From: an uncultured Eubacteriales bacterium
Lineage (GTDB): Bacteria > Bacillota > Clostridia > Oscillospirales > CAG-272
Direction: 5' to 3'
Length of the DNA stretch: 44,520 nucleotides
NCBI GenBank assembly: GCA_900545935.1
Contig: URAP01000013.1
Span: 1-44,520 of the forward strand
The position numbers and the translations under genes were made by a program. The notes beneath the pieces are model-generated. The model made no database searches. It was given only the letters and a program-made list of their open reading frames with translations, and was not told where the DNA came from. Shown one piece after another: positions 24,964 to 33,734 of this stretch. Positions within the stretch are counted from its first letter, which is position 1; each line of letters begins with the position of its first letter.

Positions 24964-25806
24964 TCAGCGCGCTAAGACAAGAAAATACAGCAGTATCACC
25001 GCGCCGAGAATAATTCGATACCAGCCGAACACCTTGAAGTCATGACGGCGGATATAGTTCATCAGGAAACGAACGACGAGCAGCGACACGAGAAACGCCA
25101 CAGCGCTGCCGAGAAGCAAGATAGTCAGCTCGAGCGGCGTAAAATTAAAGCCGAACTGAATGAGCTTAAGCCCGCTGAGACCGAACATTACAGGCACGGC
25201 AAGAAAAAAGGTAAACTCAGCCGCAGCCACACGCGATATGCCGATTATCAGCGCGCCTATGATAGTCGCACCGGAGCGGGAGGTGCCGGGAATTATCGAA
25301 AGCACCTGAAACAATCCTATCAGGAAAGCATCAAGAAATGTAATACCTCCGAGCGTTGTGACACGCGGCGTGCGGTGCTTATTGATCTGCTCTATGATGA
25401 TGAATGCCGCGCCATAGAAGATCAGCATTATCGCTATCACGACCGGTGTCTCGAGATGCTCGTCGATGAAATCTCCGAACAGAAGCGTTGCTATCGTTCC
25501 GGGAATGCACGCTACAACCACCTTGAGCCATGTGACGAAAATATCGGTCTTGAGAATTGATTTTCCCTGCGCCTTATCCGGCCTCTGAAACGGCCACATC
25601 TTCTTCCAGAACAGCAGCACCACCGCAAGGATAGCTCCGAGCTGTATCACAACAAAGAATACCTTTTTGAACTCCTCGCTCTGATTCATATGTATGAATT
25701 CATCCACGAGCAGCATATGTCCGGTAGAGGAAATGGGCAGCCACTCGGTAATACCCTCGACTATGCCGAGAAAAATAACCTTAAATGCCTCAATCAAATA
25801 TGACAT
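24964..25806 (-). CDS. uppP: undecaprenyl-diphosphatase
   Basis: A 280-residue membrane phosphatase that recycles undecaprenyl pyrophosphate to the monophosphate carrier for cell-wall synthesis. It shows the BacA/UppP signatures EGITEWLPISSTGH (residues 17-30, with both catalytic glutamates E17 and E21) and PGTSRSG, plus about eight hydrophobic helices. SD AAAGG lies about 9 nt before the ATG. It ends in its own terminator. It lies 104 nt downstream of the mannosidase gene on the same strand, with no terminator between them, so co-transcription is possible. Confidence 0.95.
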   Translation of the reverse strand: MSYLIEAFKVIFLGIVEGITEWLPISSTGHMLLVDEFIHMNQSEEFKKVFFVVIQLGAILAVVLLFWKKMWPFQRPDKAQGKSILKTDIFVTWLKVVVACIPGTIATLLFGDFIDEHLETPVVIAIMLIFYGAAFIIIEQINKHRTPRVTTLGGITFLDAFLIGLFQVLSIIPGTSRSGATIIGALIIGISRVAAAEFTFFLAVPVMFGLSGLKLIQFGFNFTPLELTILLLGSAVAFLVSLLVVRFLMNYIRRHDFKVFGWYRIILGAVILLYFLVLAR

Positions 25807-25910
25807 GCTACCAACCTTTCAATGATAAAATGATAATAAGATATAATCTATCTGTTATGCGGGCAGTACGCACAGCCGCTCCATGCAGCCGCGCGTACAA
25901 GCCGCGCGCC

Positions 25911-28343
25911 TTACTCCTCAAGCATCGAAACCGTGCGCGCCTCATCAAGCGTGAGCGTGTCGGGTACACGGAGTGTACGGATCTCATGAGCGCCGAGGCA
26001 TATCTCAAGCGAGCTGCCGGAAAAAGCACTTGTGAGTCTGCCGTCGCACGGCGCAAAGCCTCGGTTTGCAATACGGATTACAATGTCGCCGCTGCCGTCC
26101 TCGGCTTTCTTTACTGCATCAACGGTAACGTCGCCTGTGCCCTCATATGCGAGGAACGAGCCGACGCCGGAAAGCTCACCGTCATGGTGCGCCTCGCATA
26201 CCCATACCGGAGGAAGCGCAAAGCGGTCGGCTGCAGCAGTACGCGAAAGCTCGCTGCCGTGACGAAGCCAAACACGCAGCTTGCCCTCGTGAATTCCCCG
26301 CCCGACATAGAGATAATCCTCATCCTCGCGAAGCGGATCATCCATCCGGAGGTCGCCGCAAACGGGATTTCGCAGCAGCGTCAGAGCTGCAGTTTCGGTA
26401 TCCTTGTCGGTATTGTATGCAAATATCGAATCAGCCATGACCGTAATATCACCGAGCTCTATCGTCTCGGACAGCGGATACTCCTCGCCGTCAAAGCCGC
26501 GTTCGCACAGACCTCCGGGTACGCCTGCAACGATCCTGTCGGGTGCAGACGGCGTTGTTATTCGGTATTTGAGCGCAGTGTGCGGCTCATCCCAATCAAC
26601 ACGGTACGCGATATCTACGTAATCTCTACCGGGATACACGGTAATGCGCTGCTCCATCTTTGACGAGCAGAAACCGAGGCGTGTGCGCACAACATTCTTG
26701 ATATCGCCGCTCTCGGTGCGTGCAGCGGAAATAGGCGTAAACGGCTCAAGCGCATCGCCGAAGCCGCAGGTATTAAAGCTCCATACATCTCCGTCGTCGG
26801 CTCTGACCTCGGGGGTTATAGCATATACGGAGCCATCGCGATTGTCCCGTATTTCAACGCCTCCGTTTTCATTCATAGTCTTGACGGTAAGGATTCCGCC
26901 GTCAAGGACATCGGCATCTCCGTCGCAGCTATGACGAACATCTCCGCCCTTCTGATTGAAATGATATACAGCATAGCCCATAGGCGGAACGGTGCCGCTG
27001 AATACAACGCGCGTACGAAACCCGGGGATGGTCGAACGCTCGAGAATGATCTGACACGGCAGCTCGTTTCCGTCGTCGTCCGTGACAGTAATGTCTCCGC
27101 GATAGAGATCATACTCCCAGCACCACTGAAGCTCCGCCTCGAGTGTACCCTCGTAGGGCGTTGCATTGAAATTGAAATATACAAAATTCCATATCCCGTC
27201 GCCGGTCGCAATGCGGCGGGTGATCTGCTGCAGCGCAAAATTCATTATCTCAGAGCTGCTCTGCAGCGCTCTGCCGTGCAGATCACGTGCATCACGGTAT
27301 GCCTGCATTATCGACGCACCGCCGAGAATATCGTGAAACTGATTGAACATTATATCGCTCCACACTCCGCGCAACTGCTCGAGCGGATAGCTCTCGCCGA
27401 AAAGCGATGCCATAACTGCGGCACGCTCTGCGGAAAGCGCGGTGTACTCGGCGCGGCGATTGTCCTGCTTTACCTCGGGATAGTTAGAAAAAACGCCGCA
27501 GTCGCGGGTGTTTATACCGCCGGTGACAACGGGCAGCTCGCGTCCGTCCTCAGATCTCGAGCCGGGAACATTGGAATATTTTCCGCGCTGTATCTCGAAG
27601 AATTCCTCCATAGATGAAAAGCGTAGCGCCCTACCCTTGTCCATCTCTGCACTGAGCGCGGAGAGTATAGCCTTAGTCGGTGCGCCGCCGTGATTGGTAA
27701 CGCCGTAGAACAGCATGCGGTCGGTCTTTTTCTCGTCAAGGTCGGTCTGATACTTTTCTACGGTCGCGAGCACCTCCTCAGGAGTGTGCTGAAAAAGATC
27801 GGCACCGCGATACGCCATTACCGAGCTGCCGTCCGCGCTGCTCCAAAGAAAGAGGGGATCGGGTAGCTCGCGGTGATAGGACTCGGGACGCGAGAAAACA
27901 TAGCTCTCGATGCCGCAGCCGCGCAGGTACTGAGGGATAAAATCGGGATGACCGAATGAGTCGATATTGTACATAACGCTTGTGCGCTTACCGAACTTTT
28001 CCTCAAGATATCTCTGTCCGTACAGCCCCTGCCGCGCATAGCTCTCGCCGAGCGCCGAGCAGCAATCGGGCTGAAGCCACCATCCCTCGCTCAGATCCCA
28101 TCTTCCGTCGCGTACGCGCTCGCGTATCTCCTCAAACAGCGCGGGGTCTATCTTCTCAATCATCTCAAATGTTGCGGGAGTGCAGAACGAATATGTATAA
28201 TCGGGATATTCGTTCATACGGTCGAGCGCGCTGCGAAATGTAGCGCGAATGCTCGAGAGCGCCTCATCCCATGTCCAGAGCCAAACGGGATCGAAATGTG
28301 TATTGCCTACACAATATGTCATCGGAGCGGTATCTTTTCTCAT
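25911..28343 (-). CDS. alpha-mannosidase, GH38
   Basis: An 810-residue cytoplasmic glycosidase that removes alpha-mannose from oligosaccharides. The N-terminal catalytic domain has the metal-binding THFDPVWLW motif (H16, D18), SEGWWLQPDCC near 85-94 and the nucleophile D128 in YNIDSFGHP. A helical middle domain follows, with FHDILGGAS near 335. Beta-sandwich domains fill the rest, as usual for the family. There is no signal peptide, so it must act on imported glycans. The start at 28343 is preceded by AAAGG. The secreted dockerin GH99-like protein 4 kb away could act on related mannosides. Confidence 0.93.
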   Translation of the reverse strand: MRKDTAPMTYCVGNTHFDPVWLWTWDEALSSIRATFRSALDRMNEYPDYTYSFCTPATFEMIEKIDPALFEEIRERVRDGRWDLSEGWWLQPDCCSALGESYARQGLYGQRYLEEKFGKRTSVMYNIDSFGHPDFIPQYLRGCGIESYVFSRPESYHRELPDPLFLWSSADGSSVMAYRGADLFQHTPEEVLATVEKYQTDLDEKKTDRMLFYGVTNHGGAPTKAILSALSAEMDKGRALRFSSMEEFFEIQRGKYSNVPGSRSEDGRELPVVTGGINTRDCGVFSNYPEVKQDNRRAEYTALSAERAAVMASLFGESYPLEQLRGVWSDIMFNQFHDILGGASIMQAYRDARDLHGRALQSSSEIMNFALQQITRRIATGDGIWNFVYFNFNATPYEGTLEAELQWCWEYDLYRGDITVTDDDGNELPCQIILERSTIPGFRTRVVFSGTVPPMGYAVYHFNQKGGDVRHSCDGDADVLDGGILTVKTMNENGGVEIRDNRDGSVYAITPEVRADDGDVWSFNTCGFGDALEPFTPISAARTESGDIKNVVRTRLGFCSSKMEQRITVYPGRDYVDIAYRVDWDEPHTALKYRITTPSAPDRIVAGVPGGLCERGFDGEEYPLSETIELGDITVMADSIFAYNTDKDTETAALTLLRNPVCGDLRMDDPLREDEDYLYVGRGIHEGKLRVWLRHGSELSRTAAADRFALPPVWVCEAHHDGELSGVGSFLAYEGTGDVTVDAVKKAEDGSGDIVIRIANRGFAPCDGRLTSAFSGSSLEICLGAHEIRTLRVPDTLTLDEARTVSMLEE

Positions 28344-28402
28344 CTCTTTTTACCTTTTCCTCAAATCTTCTGAATTGATTTATCTTACTGTATTTTTTGT
28401 TA

Positions 28403-28822
28403 TTACTTTATTTTTACGTTAAAGCGGTTTCCGCAGCGCGGACAGCGTACGGTATGATCCCCGCTCTGCCTCGGCAGCCTCAGCTGTGCGGAACAGGAGG
28501 GACAACGGCGGAAAACGTGCGTCTTTCGATAGCGTATGCGGTCACGGTTCAGGCAGAAAAAGCGCTTGACCGTATCCCATAGCTTCATAACGGTATCATT
28601 TTCCCGTCTGCGAGCAGCGGTATTTTTTGATAGAACGCGAAACATGGCGTATATCAGTATAAGCAGCTGAATGACATACAGCCACTTCTGAGCAAACACC
28701 GCATTGAGCACGGCAAGCACAAAATAAAGAACAGCCAATACAACGAAAAGTCTGTCTATGCCGTACCGCTGATTCATAAAAATACTCAGACGATATAAAA
28801 AACGGTTAAATGCGTTTCTCAC
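28403..28822 (-). CDS. membrane protein with C-terminal zinc ribbon
   Basis: A protein of about 139 residues. Two closely spaced hydrophobic helices (about 22-43 and 46-63) form a membrane hairpin, followed by a basic cytoplasmic segment. The C-terminal 40 residues are a zinc ribbon with CPSCSAQLRLP and CPRCGNRFNV. The GTG at 28822 is preferred, since GGGAG lies 10 nt upstream; an ATG three codons earlier is too close to that SD. It lies 59 nt upstream of the mannosidase gene on the same strand. The function is unknown. Confidence 0.65.
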   Translation of the reverse strand: MRNAFNRFLYRLSIFMNQRYGIDRLFVVLAVLYFVLAVLNAVFAQKWLYVIQLLILIYAMFRVLSKNTAARRRENDTVMKLWDTVKRFFCLNRDRIRYRKTHVFRRCPSCSAQLRLPRQSGDHTVRCPRCGNRFNVKIK

Positions 28823-28889
28823 TGTGCACATTCTCCCTTCGTCGACAGGATATACATCTGCCGCAAATCATTTGATTAATTCCTGCAAA

Positions 28890-28932
28890 TCACAAATCCG
28901 GGTCCGCTGCCGCAATGTGCAGCGGACCCGGA
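28890..28932 (-). terminator. strong hairpin, terminator of the trigger-factor-like gene
   Basis: TCCGGGTCCGCTGC (28897-28910) and GCAGCGGACCCGGA (28919-28932) form a perfect 14-bp stem with an 8-nt loop. The following U tract on the minus strand (TTTGTGATTTG) is short. Confidence 0.65.
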
Positions 28933-28968
28933 CAAAGACACAAGATAACAGATTAATGCTGTTCCGCC

Positions 28969-29994
28969 TTAATTCTCGCTTGCGTTGTCGTTTATAAGAT
29001 CAATAACCTTTTCAAGGATTGCCGAACGCTCAATGTTGTCATGGCTTACCGCCTTGGTCATAGCCTTTTCGTCGGAATAACCAAGCTTCGAATAGTGCTC
29101 GGATATATAGGTATTATATTCATCATCGGATACCGTAATACCCTCGACCTTTGCGATGGAGAGCGCAACAAGATCCTGCTTGACCTGCTGAAGTGCGTTG
29201 TCGGCAGCCTGCTTGTAGATCTTCTCCTTGGTCGTTCCGAACCGCGAATAGATATCGCCGCTCGAGCTCGACGAACCGGAAAGACTTGCGTAATAGTTAA
29301 AGAGATTATTGTAGTATTCAATGCCGTTATCATAGTAGATCTTGATGTTCTTCTCGGGATAAGAGCTGAATCGGCAGCCTGCAATAACATCCTCCCAGAG
29401 AAGATTCTTTCTGACATCGAGTCGGGTAGCAGCCTTGTACTCGTCAACCGTCTCATAGTCTGTCTTTTCGGCAACAAAAGCATCGGTAAGCTCGGGAACG
29501 ACCGTCTCGGTAGCGCTGCTGACGGTAATAGAATAGGTCGCAGCCTTGCCGGCGTAGTCGGCATTGGAATAGTCATCCGGAAGAGTTACATCGACGGTAT
29601 ACTCATCGCCGACAGAGTGACCGATAAGGCTCTCCGCGAACAGATCGGTCGCAGTACCGAGGATCACCGAATAATCAACCTTAGTCTCGACCTCGCTCTC
29701 ACCCGATGTGAGAGTGTACTTGACCTTGGCGGTATCGCCGCTCACAAGTGCGCGGTCGGTGATATCGTTTGTCTTTGTGTTTTTTGAGATAAGCGTATTG
29801 ATCGTGGAGCCGAGCTGTTCATCTATCGTCTCGGAAGATATCGTAAGTCCCTTGTACTCACCGAGCGTAACATATCCGCTCAGGTCGTCCTCATATTTTG
29901 CGGTCTTTGTACAGCTGCAAGCGGCAATGCAGGTGAGCGTGGCAACACCGAGCAGAACTGCCGCCTTGACGGTCTTTTTTGCAATATTATTCAT
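28969..29994 (-). CDS. trigger-factor-like lipoprotein with FKBP-type domain
   Basis: A 341-residue exported protein. A signal peptide with a lipobox ending IAAC (Cys26) would anchor it to the outer face of the membrane. Residues about 85-165 resemble the FKBP-type prolyl isomerase domain of trigger factor (ALVSGDTAKVKYTLTSG, then GHSVGDEYTVDVTLPDDY). The rest looks like the helical trigger-factor C-terminal domain. It is therefore probably an extracytoplasmic folding factor rather than the ribosomal one. The ATG follows AAAGGAA by 9 nt. A 41-codon membrane protein gene lies 43 nt upstream on the same strand. Confidence 0.8.
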   Translation of the reverse strand: MNNIAKKTVKAAVLLGVATLTCIAACSCTKTAKYEDDLSGYVTLGEYKGLTISSETIDEQLGSTINTLISKNTKTNDITDRALVSGDTAKVKYTLTSGESEVETKVDYSVILGTATDLFAESLIGHSVGDEYTVDVTLPDDYSNADYAGKAATYSITVSSATETVVPELTDAFVAEKTDYETVDEYKAATRLDVRKNLLWEDVIAGCRFSSYPEKNIKIYYDNGIEYYNNLFNYYASLSGSSSSSGDIYSRFGTTKEKIYKQAADNALQQVKQDLVALSIAKVEGITVSDDEYNTYISEHYSKLGYSDEKAMTKAVSHDNIERSAILEKVIDLINDNASEN

Positions 29995-30037
29995 CAGATC
30001 AAATTCCTTTACTTAGAAGTTTAGACGGGATCATCCG

Positions 30038-30163
30038 TTATGCAAGGTTGGAAACAAGGCGCAGGCAGAGCCACGCTACAAAAAGTAACGGGAAAAGTCC
30101 CATAATTATCATTACAACGGTAAAAAATCCGTCTGAAATCTTTTTTCTAAGCTTCTTATTCAC
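30038..30163 (-). CDS. 41-residue single-pass membrane protein
   Basis: A short gene with a GTG start at 30163. AAGGGGG lies 9 nt upstream, a strong SD. The product begins with a basic stretch (MNKKLRKKISDG) and continues as one transmembrane helix (about 13-35, with VVMIIMGLFPLLFVAWL) with a short tail. The positive-inside rule places its N-terminus in the cytoplasm. It is directly upstream of the trigger-factor-like lipoprotein gene and probably co-transcribed. I do not recognise the family. Confidence 0.6.
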   Translation of the reverse strand: MNKKLRKKISDGFFTVVMIIMGLFPLLFVAWLCLRLVSNLA

Positions 30164-30369
30164 GGCAATATGCCCCCTTAAATAAAGAATTGCACTATCA
30201 TTCCGACATCCTGCCGGATAATTTTATTCATTATAAAATACAATTATTAATTCGGTATGAACAAAAGCAAAAATACTATACCGATCCGAGCTATCTCACG
30301 TCAAATTATATGGAACCATTACCGCCTGCGGGAATATACTGTTAAAGCGAGGGAAATTTTGTCTGTGAA

Positions 30370-30388
30370 AAAGCCGACATGCGGCTTT
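30370..30388 (+). other. leader hairpin before spoVM
   Basis: AAAGCCG (30370-30376) pairs with CGGCTTT (30382-30388) around a 5-nt loop, about 14 nt upstream of the spoVM SD. No T run follows. The rest of 30164-30410 is A/T-rich, and I see no clear promoter in it. Confidence 0.4.
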
Positions 30389-30410
30389 ACATAAAGAAAG
30401 TGAGGCAGTT

Positions 30411-30491
30411 ATGAAAATAGTCGTAATGACATCACCGAAGCTGATAGCACCTATTCTCCGCAGAATATTCGGTGTTCGCAAGAAGATCTGA
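30411..30491 (+). CDS. spoVM: stage V sporulation protein M
   Basis: A 26-residue amphipathic peptide beginning MKIVVMTSPK, with a central LIAPILRRIFG helix and a basic end VRKKI. Length, the conserved Pro near position 9, the hydrophobic/basic alternation and the basic tail match SpoVM of Clostridia and Bacillus. SpoVM inserts shallowly into the convex forespore membrane, recruits SpoIVA and thereby starts coat assembly. SD GTGAGG lies about 5 nt before the ATG. It is monocistronic and too short for ordinary gene callers. Its presence indicates an endospore former. Confidence 0.8.
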   Translation: MKIVVMTSPKLIAPILRRIFGVRKKI

Positions 30492-30532
30492 GAGCGGGAT
30501 ACATCCATTCCGCTCCGGCAGCCGTAGGACGG

Positions 30533-31306
30533 TCAGCTCAGCTTGAAATCTATACTCTCCGTACGCTCAAGCCCGAGCTCGGAGAGTATTTTTTCTGCCT
30601 CGGATATCTTCTCGGTCTCGCTTATCATTGTCGCACGGTGAGCGTCACAGCCGATGATAGTACGGCATCCGACCTCGTGCGCTATGCGGAAGAAATCGAC
30701 CTTCGGATAAGTACGACACTCAACAAAACCCTGAAGATTAAACTCTACCGGAACATCCGCAGCCCTTGCTGCCTCACATATTCTGCGACAGAGCAGCTCG
30801 TACCGCTCTGTCTCCGCGCCGGTATATGTAGGCATATCGGGATGTGCGACATACGAGAACACACCGGTTCCGAGCGCCTCGCACACCTGAGATGAATACT
30901 CCTCCATAAAGGCAATATCATCACCGGTATAAAACGCGCTCTGTCCATCGTACTCGTTGCGCGTGAAATGCTGACCGAGTATCAGATATTCGATACCGCA
31001 GCTGCGCACGTACTCGAGCAGCTTATCAAAATGACGGGGATAATACTCCGCCTCGAGTCCTATATGAATATCTATTCTGCCTCTATACTCCTCACGCAGC
31101 TCGGTGAGCGTATTGACATATCCGGGCAGCTCCTCGGATCTCATACGAAAGCCGGAGTAATAGTCGCCCTCGAAAAAATACGGCGAATGGTCGGAAAAGC
31201 CGAGTGTTTTCATTCCGAGTCCGAGCGCCGTCTCGATGTATTCCCGCTCGGTGCCCTCGGCATGGTGACAGCGGAAGGTATGTGTGTGAAAATTTGCCGA
31301 AATCAA
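30533..31306 (-). CDS. hisK: histidinol-phosphatase, PHP family
   Basis: A 257-residue cytosolic metal-dependent phosphatase that converts histidinol phosphate to histidinol. PHP signatures are visible: NFHTHTFRCHHAEGT at residues 5-19, GFSDHSPYFF at 37-46, a metal-ligand Glu in GLEAEYYP, GQHFTRN near 112, VAHPDMPTY near 158 and a late GCDAHR. It uses a TTG start at 31306 with GAGGT about 7 nt upstream. No other his gene is near. It has a perfect sigma-A promoter and a 145-nt structured leader. Confidence 0.88.
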   Translation of the reverse strand: MISANFHTHTFRCHHAEGTEREYIETALGLGMKTLGFSDHSPYFFEGDYYSGFRMRSEELPGYVNTLTELREEYRGRIDIHIGLEAEYYPRHFDKLLEYVRSCGIEYLILGQHFTRNEYDGQSAFYTGDDIAFMEEYSSQVCEALGTGVFSYVAHPDMPTYTGAETERYELLCRRICEAARAADVPVEFNLQGFVECRTYPKVDFFRIAHEVGCRTIIGCDAHRATMISETEKISEAEKILSELGLERTESIDFKLS

Positions 31307-31324
31307 TTTTTTACCTCAAGATCG

Positions 31325-31425
31325 TGCGGTACCGTATATCCGTGCACCGCTGTTATAAAGTGAGCGAGCAATCACATTGTCTGCCGACGCATCGGCACTG
31401 CAAAATCGCAGAGCATGCGCTCTGC
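31325..31425 (-). promoter_or_regulatory. structured leader of hisK
   Basis: Three hairpins lie between the promoter and the SD. In plus-strand terms they are GCAGAGC/GCTCTGC (31408-31425), TGCCGA/TCGGCA (31382-31397) and GCGGT/ACCGC near 31325-31355. The last one lies just before the SD. There is no classic terminator. This may be a cis-regulatory leader of unknown type. Confidence 0.4.
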
Positions 31426-31439
31426 GGCTCGCAAATTGA

Positions 31440-31468
31440 ATTATACCACCGACGCAGTGCAATGTCAA
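31440..31468 (-). promoter_or_regulatory. sigma-A promoter of hisK
   Basis: On the minus strand TTGACA (31468-31463) and TATAAT (31445-31440) are both perfect and 17 nt apart. The start is near 31433. Confidence 0.8.
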
Positions 31469-31524
31469 TAAAACAGAAAGAATAAAGTGCGCCTGGCCTT
31501 GCCCGTTATCGGCAGGCTGCTCGG

Positions 31525-31573
31525 ATAAAAAACACCGACGGCGCATGAGTCTCTCCTCATATCGCCGACGGTG
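31525..31573 (-). terminator. intrinsic terminator after mntP
   Basis: On the minus strand CACCGTCGGCG (31573-31563) pairs with CGCCGTCGGTG (31543-31533) with one mismatch, and ATGAG/CTCAT lies inside. TTTTTTA follows. Confidence 0.75.
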
Positions 31574-31578
31574 AAAAA

Positions 31579-32190
31579 TTATTTTATTATACCGGAGATG
31601 AATATTTCTATCCCGACACAGATAAGAATAACGCCGCCGAGCACAGCTGCCTTGCCCGCAAGCACCGTGCCGAAGCGTCTGCCGATCGCAATGCCGCAGA
31701 GGCAGATGATAAGCGTAATGAATGCAATGACAAGTCCCGCGACTATTGCGTGTACAAGATCGTATTCCGCGATAGTAAAGCCGACCGAAAGCGCGTCGAT
31801 AGATGTAGCGACGCCCTGAAGCAGAAGCGCGGCAAAGCCAAGCTTTGTACTGTCGGTATCCTCGTGCTCTTCGCCGCTATACTCCTCTCGAATGCCTTTT
31901 ATACCGTCAATAAGCAGCTGACCGCCTATAAAGCAGAGGAGCAGCAGCGCGATCCACGGTATATATACCGAAAAGCCGCCGAAAAAGCTATTCGCAAAGG
32001 AGACAAGCAGCCAGCCGGTAAGCGGCATAGCAAACTGAAAAAACGCAAATGTACCCGCAATCAGCAATCTGCGCCGTCTATGCATATTCGGCTCTGCAAG
32101 CCCGTTTGCAAGCGAGACAGAAAATGCGTCCATCGCAAGTCCTATGCCGAGCAGCGCATTATTCAGAAAAAACAGCAGATTAAATGCCAA
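31579..32190 (-). CDS. mntP: manganese efflux pump MntP
   Basis: A 203-residue membrane protein with six helices in two inverted halves. The paired family motifs are present: LAMDAFSVSLANG in helix 1 and SIDALSVGF in helix 4, each with the conserved Asp in a helix. The start is TTG at 32190 with GAGGAAG about 9 nt upstream inside the end of guaB, so the two genes are coupled with a 4-nt gap. No yybP-ykoY manganese riboswitch can fit between them, so manganese control, if any, would have to act on the guaB promoter. Confidence 0.9.
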   Translation of the reverse strand: MAFNLLFFLNNALLGIGLAMDAFSVSLANGLAEPNMHRRRRLLIAGTFAFFQFAMPLTGWLLVSFANSFFGGFSVYIPWIALLLLCFIGGQLLIDGIKGIREEYSGEEHEDTDSTKLGFAALLLQGVATSIDALSVGFTIAEYDLVHAIVAGLVIAFITLIICLCGIAIGRRFGTVLAGKAAVLGGVILICVGIEIFISGIIK

Positions 32191-32194
32191 ACAA

Positions 32195-33694
32195 TCACTT
32201 CCTCGAGCCGGAGCGAAGCATCACGTCATGATAGCCGCCCTCGACAATAGAAGTGGAAGAAACAAGAGTTATCCGAGCCTTATCCTGAAGCTCGCTTATA
32301 GAGACAGCACCGCAGTTGCACATGGTACTGCGTATCTTATACATCGATATCTCAACATTGTCATGCAGCGAGCCGGCATACGTAACGTAGGAATCAACGC
32401 CCTCCTCAAAGCCGAGCTTGCCCGCTCCGCCAAGGTCATATCTCTGCCAGTTGCGTGCGCGGTTCGAGCCCTCGCCCCAGTACTCCTTCATGTAAACGCC
32501 GCCTACGAGCACCTTGTCGGACGGGCTCTCGTCGAAGCGGGCGAAGTATCTGCCGAGCATGAGGAAATCTGCGCCCATAGCAAGCGCGAGTGTCATATGA
32601 TAATCGTGAACAATACCACCGTCCGAGCAGATCGGGATATAGATACCGGTCCGCTCGTAGTACTCGTCTCTTGCGGCAGCGACCTCGATCACAGCCGAAG
32701 CCTGACCGCGTCCGATGCCCTTGGTCTCTCTGGTAATGCATATCGAACCGCCGCCGATACCGACCTTAACGAAATCAGCGCCTGCCTCGGCAAGGAACAT
32801 AAAACCGTCGCGATCAACGACATTTCCCGCACCTATCTTGACGGTGTCGCCGTACTTCTCGCGAACCCACGACAGAACATTCTTCTGCCAAACGGTATAG
32901 CCCTCGGAGGAGTCGATACAAAGAACATCGGCACCCGCCTCGAGCAGGGCGGGAATTCTCTTCTCATAGTCACGGGTATTGATACCTGCGCCGACGAGAT
33001 AACGCTTCTGCGAATCGAGCAGCTCGAGCGGATTTTCCTTATGAGACGAATAGTCCTTGCGAAAAACGAAATATTTCAATCTGCCGTCGCAGTCGACGAT
33101 AGGGAGAGAGTTGAGCTTATGCTCCCAGATAATATCGTTTGCAAGCTTGAGCGATGTTCCCTCAGGCGCGGTAACGAGACGCTCGAGAGGAGTCATAAAC
33201 GATGTGACCTTCTCATCAAGGCTCATGCGCGACACGCGGTAGTCACGGCTCGTAACAATACCGAGCAGCTTGCCGTTCGGGGTAGCGTCGTCGGTGATGG
33301 CGACGGTCGAGAAGCCGTTCTTTTCCTTGAGCGCAAGCACATCTGCGAGCGTTGCATCCGGTGAGAGGTTAGAGTCCGAAACAACAAAACCCGCCTTATA
33401 GTTCTTCACTCTTGCGACCATCGCAGCCTCACTCTCAATCGACTGCGCGCCGTAAATAAAGGACATGCCGCCCTCCTTTGCGAGTGCAATGGCAAGGTTA
33501 TCGTCGGAGACAGCCTGCATTATCGCAGAGACGAGCGGAACATTCAGTGATACAGCCGGTTCTTCACCGCGCTTAAATTTTGTCAGAGGTGTGCGAAGCG
33601 AAACATTTGCGGGAATACAATTCTCGTCAGTATAGCCCGGGATGAGCAGGTATTCGCTGAAGGTTCTGCTTGGTTCGTTGTAATAGTACGCCAT
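32195..33694 (-). CDS. guaB: IMP dehydrogenase, Tritrichomonas-like subgroup
   Basis: A 499-residue enzyme oxidising IMP to XMP, the committed step to guanine nucleotides. An (alpha/beta)8 barrel is interrupted by a CBS pair (about residues 105-210). The active-site loop reads GIGGGSICITRETKGIGRGQ with the catalytic Cys at 319, and the flap region contains KEYWGEGSNRARNWQRYD. These differ from the usual bacterial GPGSICTTR form and match, as I recall it, the Tritrichomonas foetus enzyme, even in the number of the catalytic Cys. The start at 33694 is chosen for GGAGAG about 5 nt upstream; an earlier in-frame ATG lacks an SD. Confidence 0.93.
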   Translation of the reverse strand: MAYYYNEPSRTFSEYLLIPGYTDENCIPANVSLRTPLTKFKRGEEPAVSLNVPLVSAIMQAVSDDNLAIALAKEGGMSFIYGAQSIESEAAMVARVKNYKAGFVVSDSNLSPDATLADVLALKEKNGFSTVAITDDATPNGKLLGIVTSRDYRVSRMSLDEKVTSFMTPLERLVTAPEGTSLKLANDIIWEHKLNSLPIVDCDGRLKYFVFRKDYSSHKENPLELLDSQKRYLVGAGINTRDYEKRIPALLEAGADVLCIDSSEGYTVWQKNVLSWVREKYGDTVKIGAGNVVDRDGFMFLAEAGADFVKVGIGGGSICITRETKGIGRGQASAVIEVAAARDEYYERTGIYIPICSDGGIVHDYHMTLALAMGADFLMLGRYFARFDESPSDKVLVGGVYMKEYWGEGSNRARNWQRYDLGGAGKLGFEEGVDSYVTYAGSLHDNVEISMYKIRSTMCNCGAVSISELQDKARITLVSSTSIVEGGYHDVMLRSGSRK

Positions 33695-33734
33695 AATTCT
33701 CTCCATTTCCGAGTGCATTCTCTGTACTTAAAGT

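Noticed and set aside
32144..33364. A 406-codon plus-strand open frame opposite guaB
   Set aside because: It is a shadow of guaB; the minus-strand product is a complete IMP dehydrogenase with promoter and SD.
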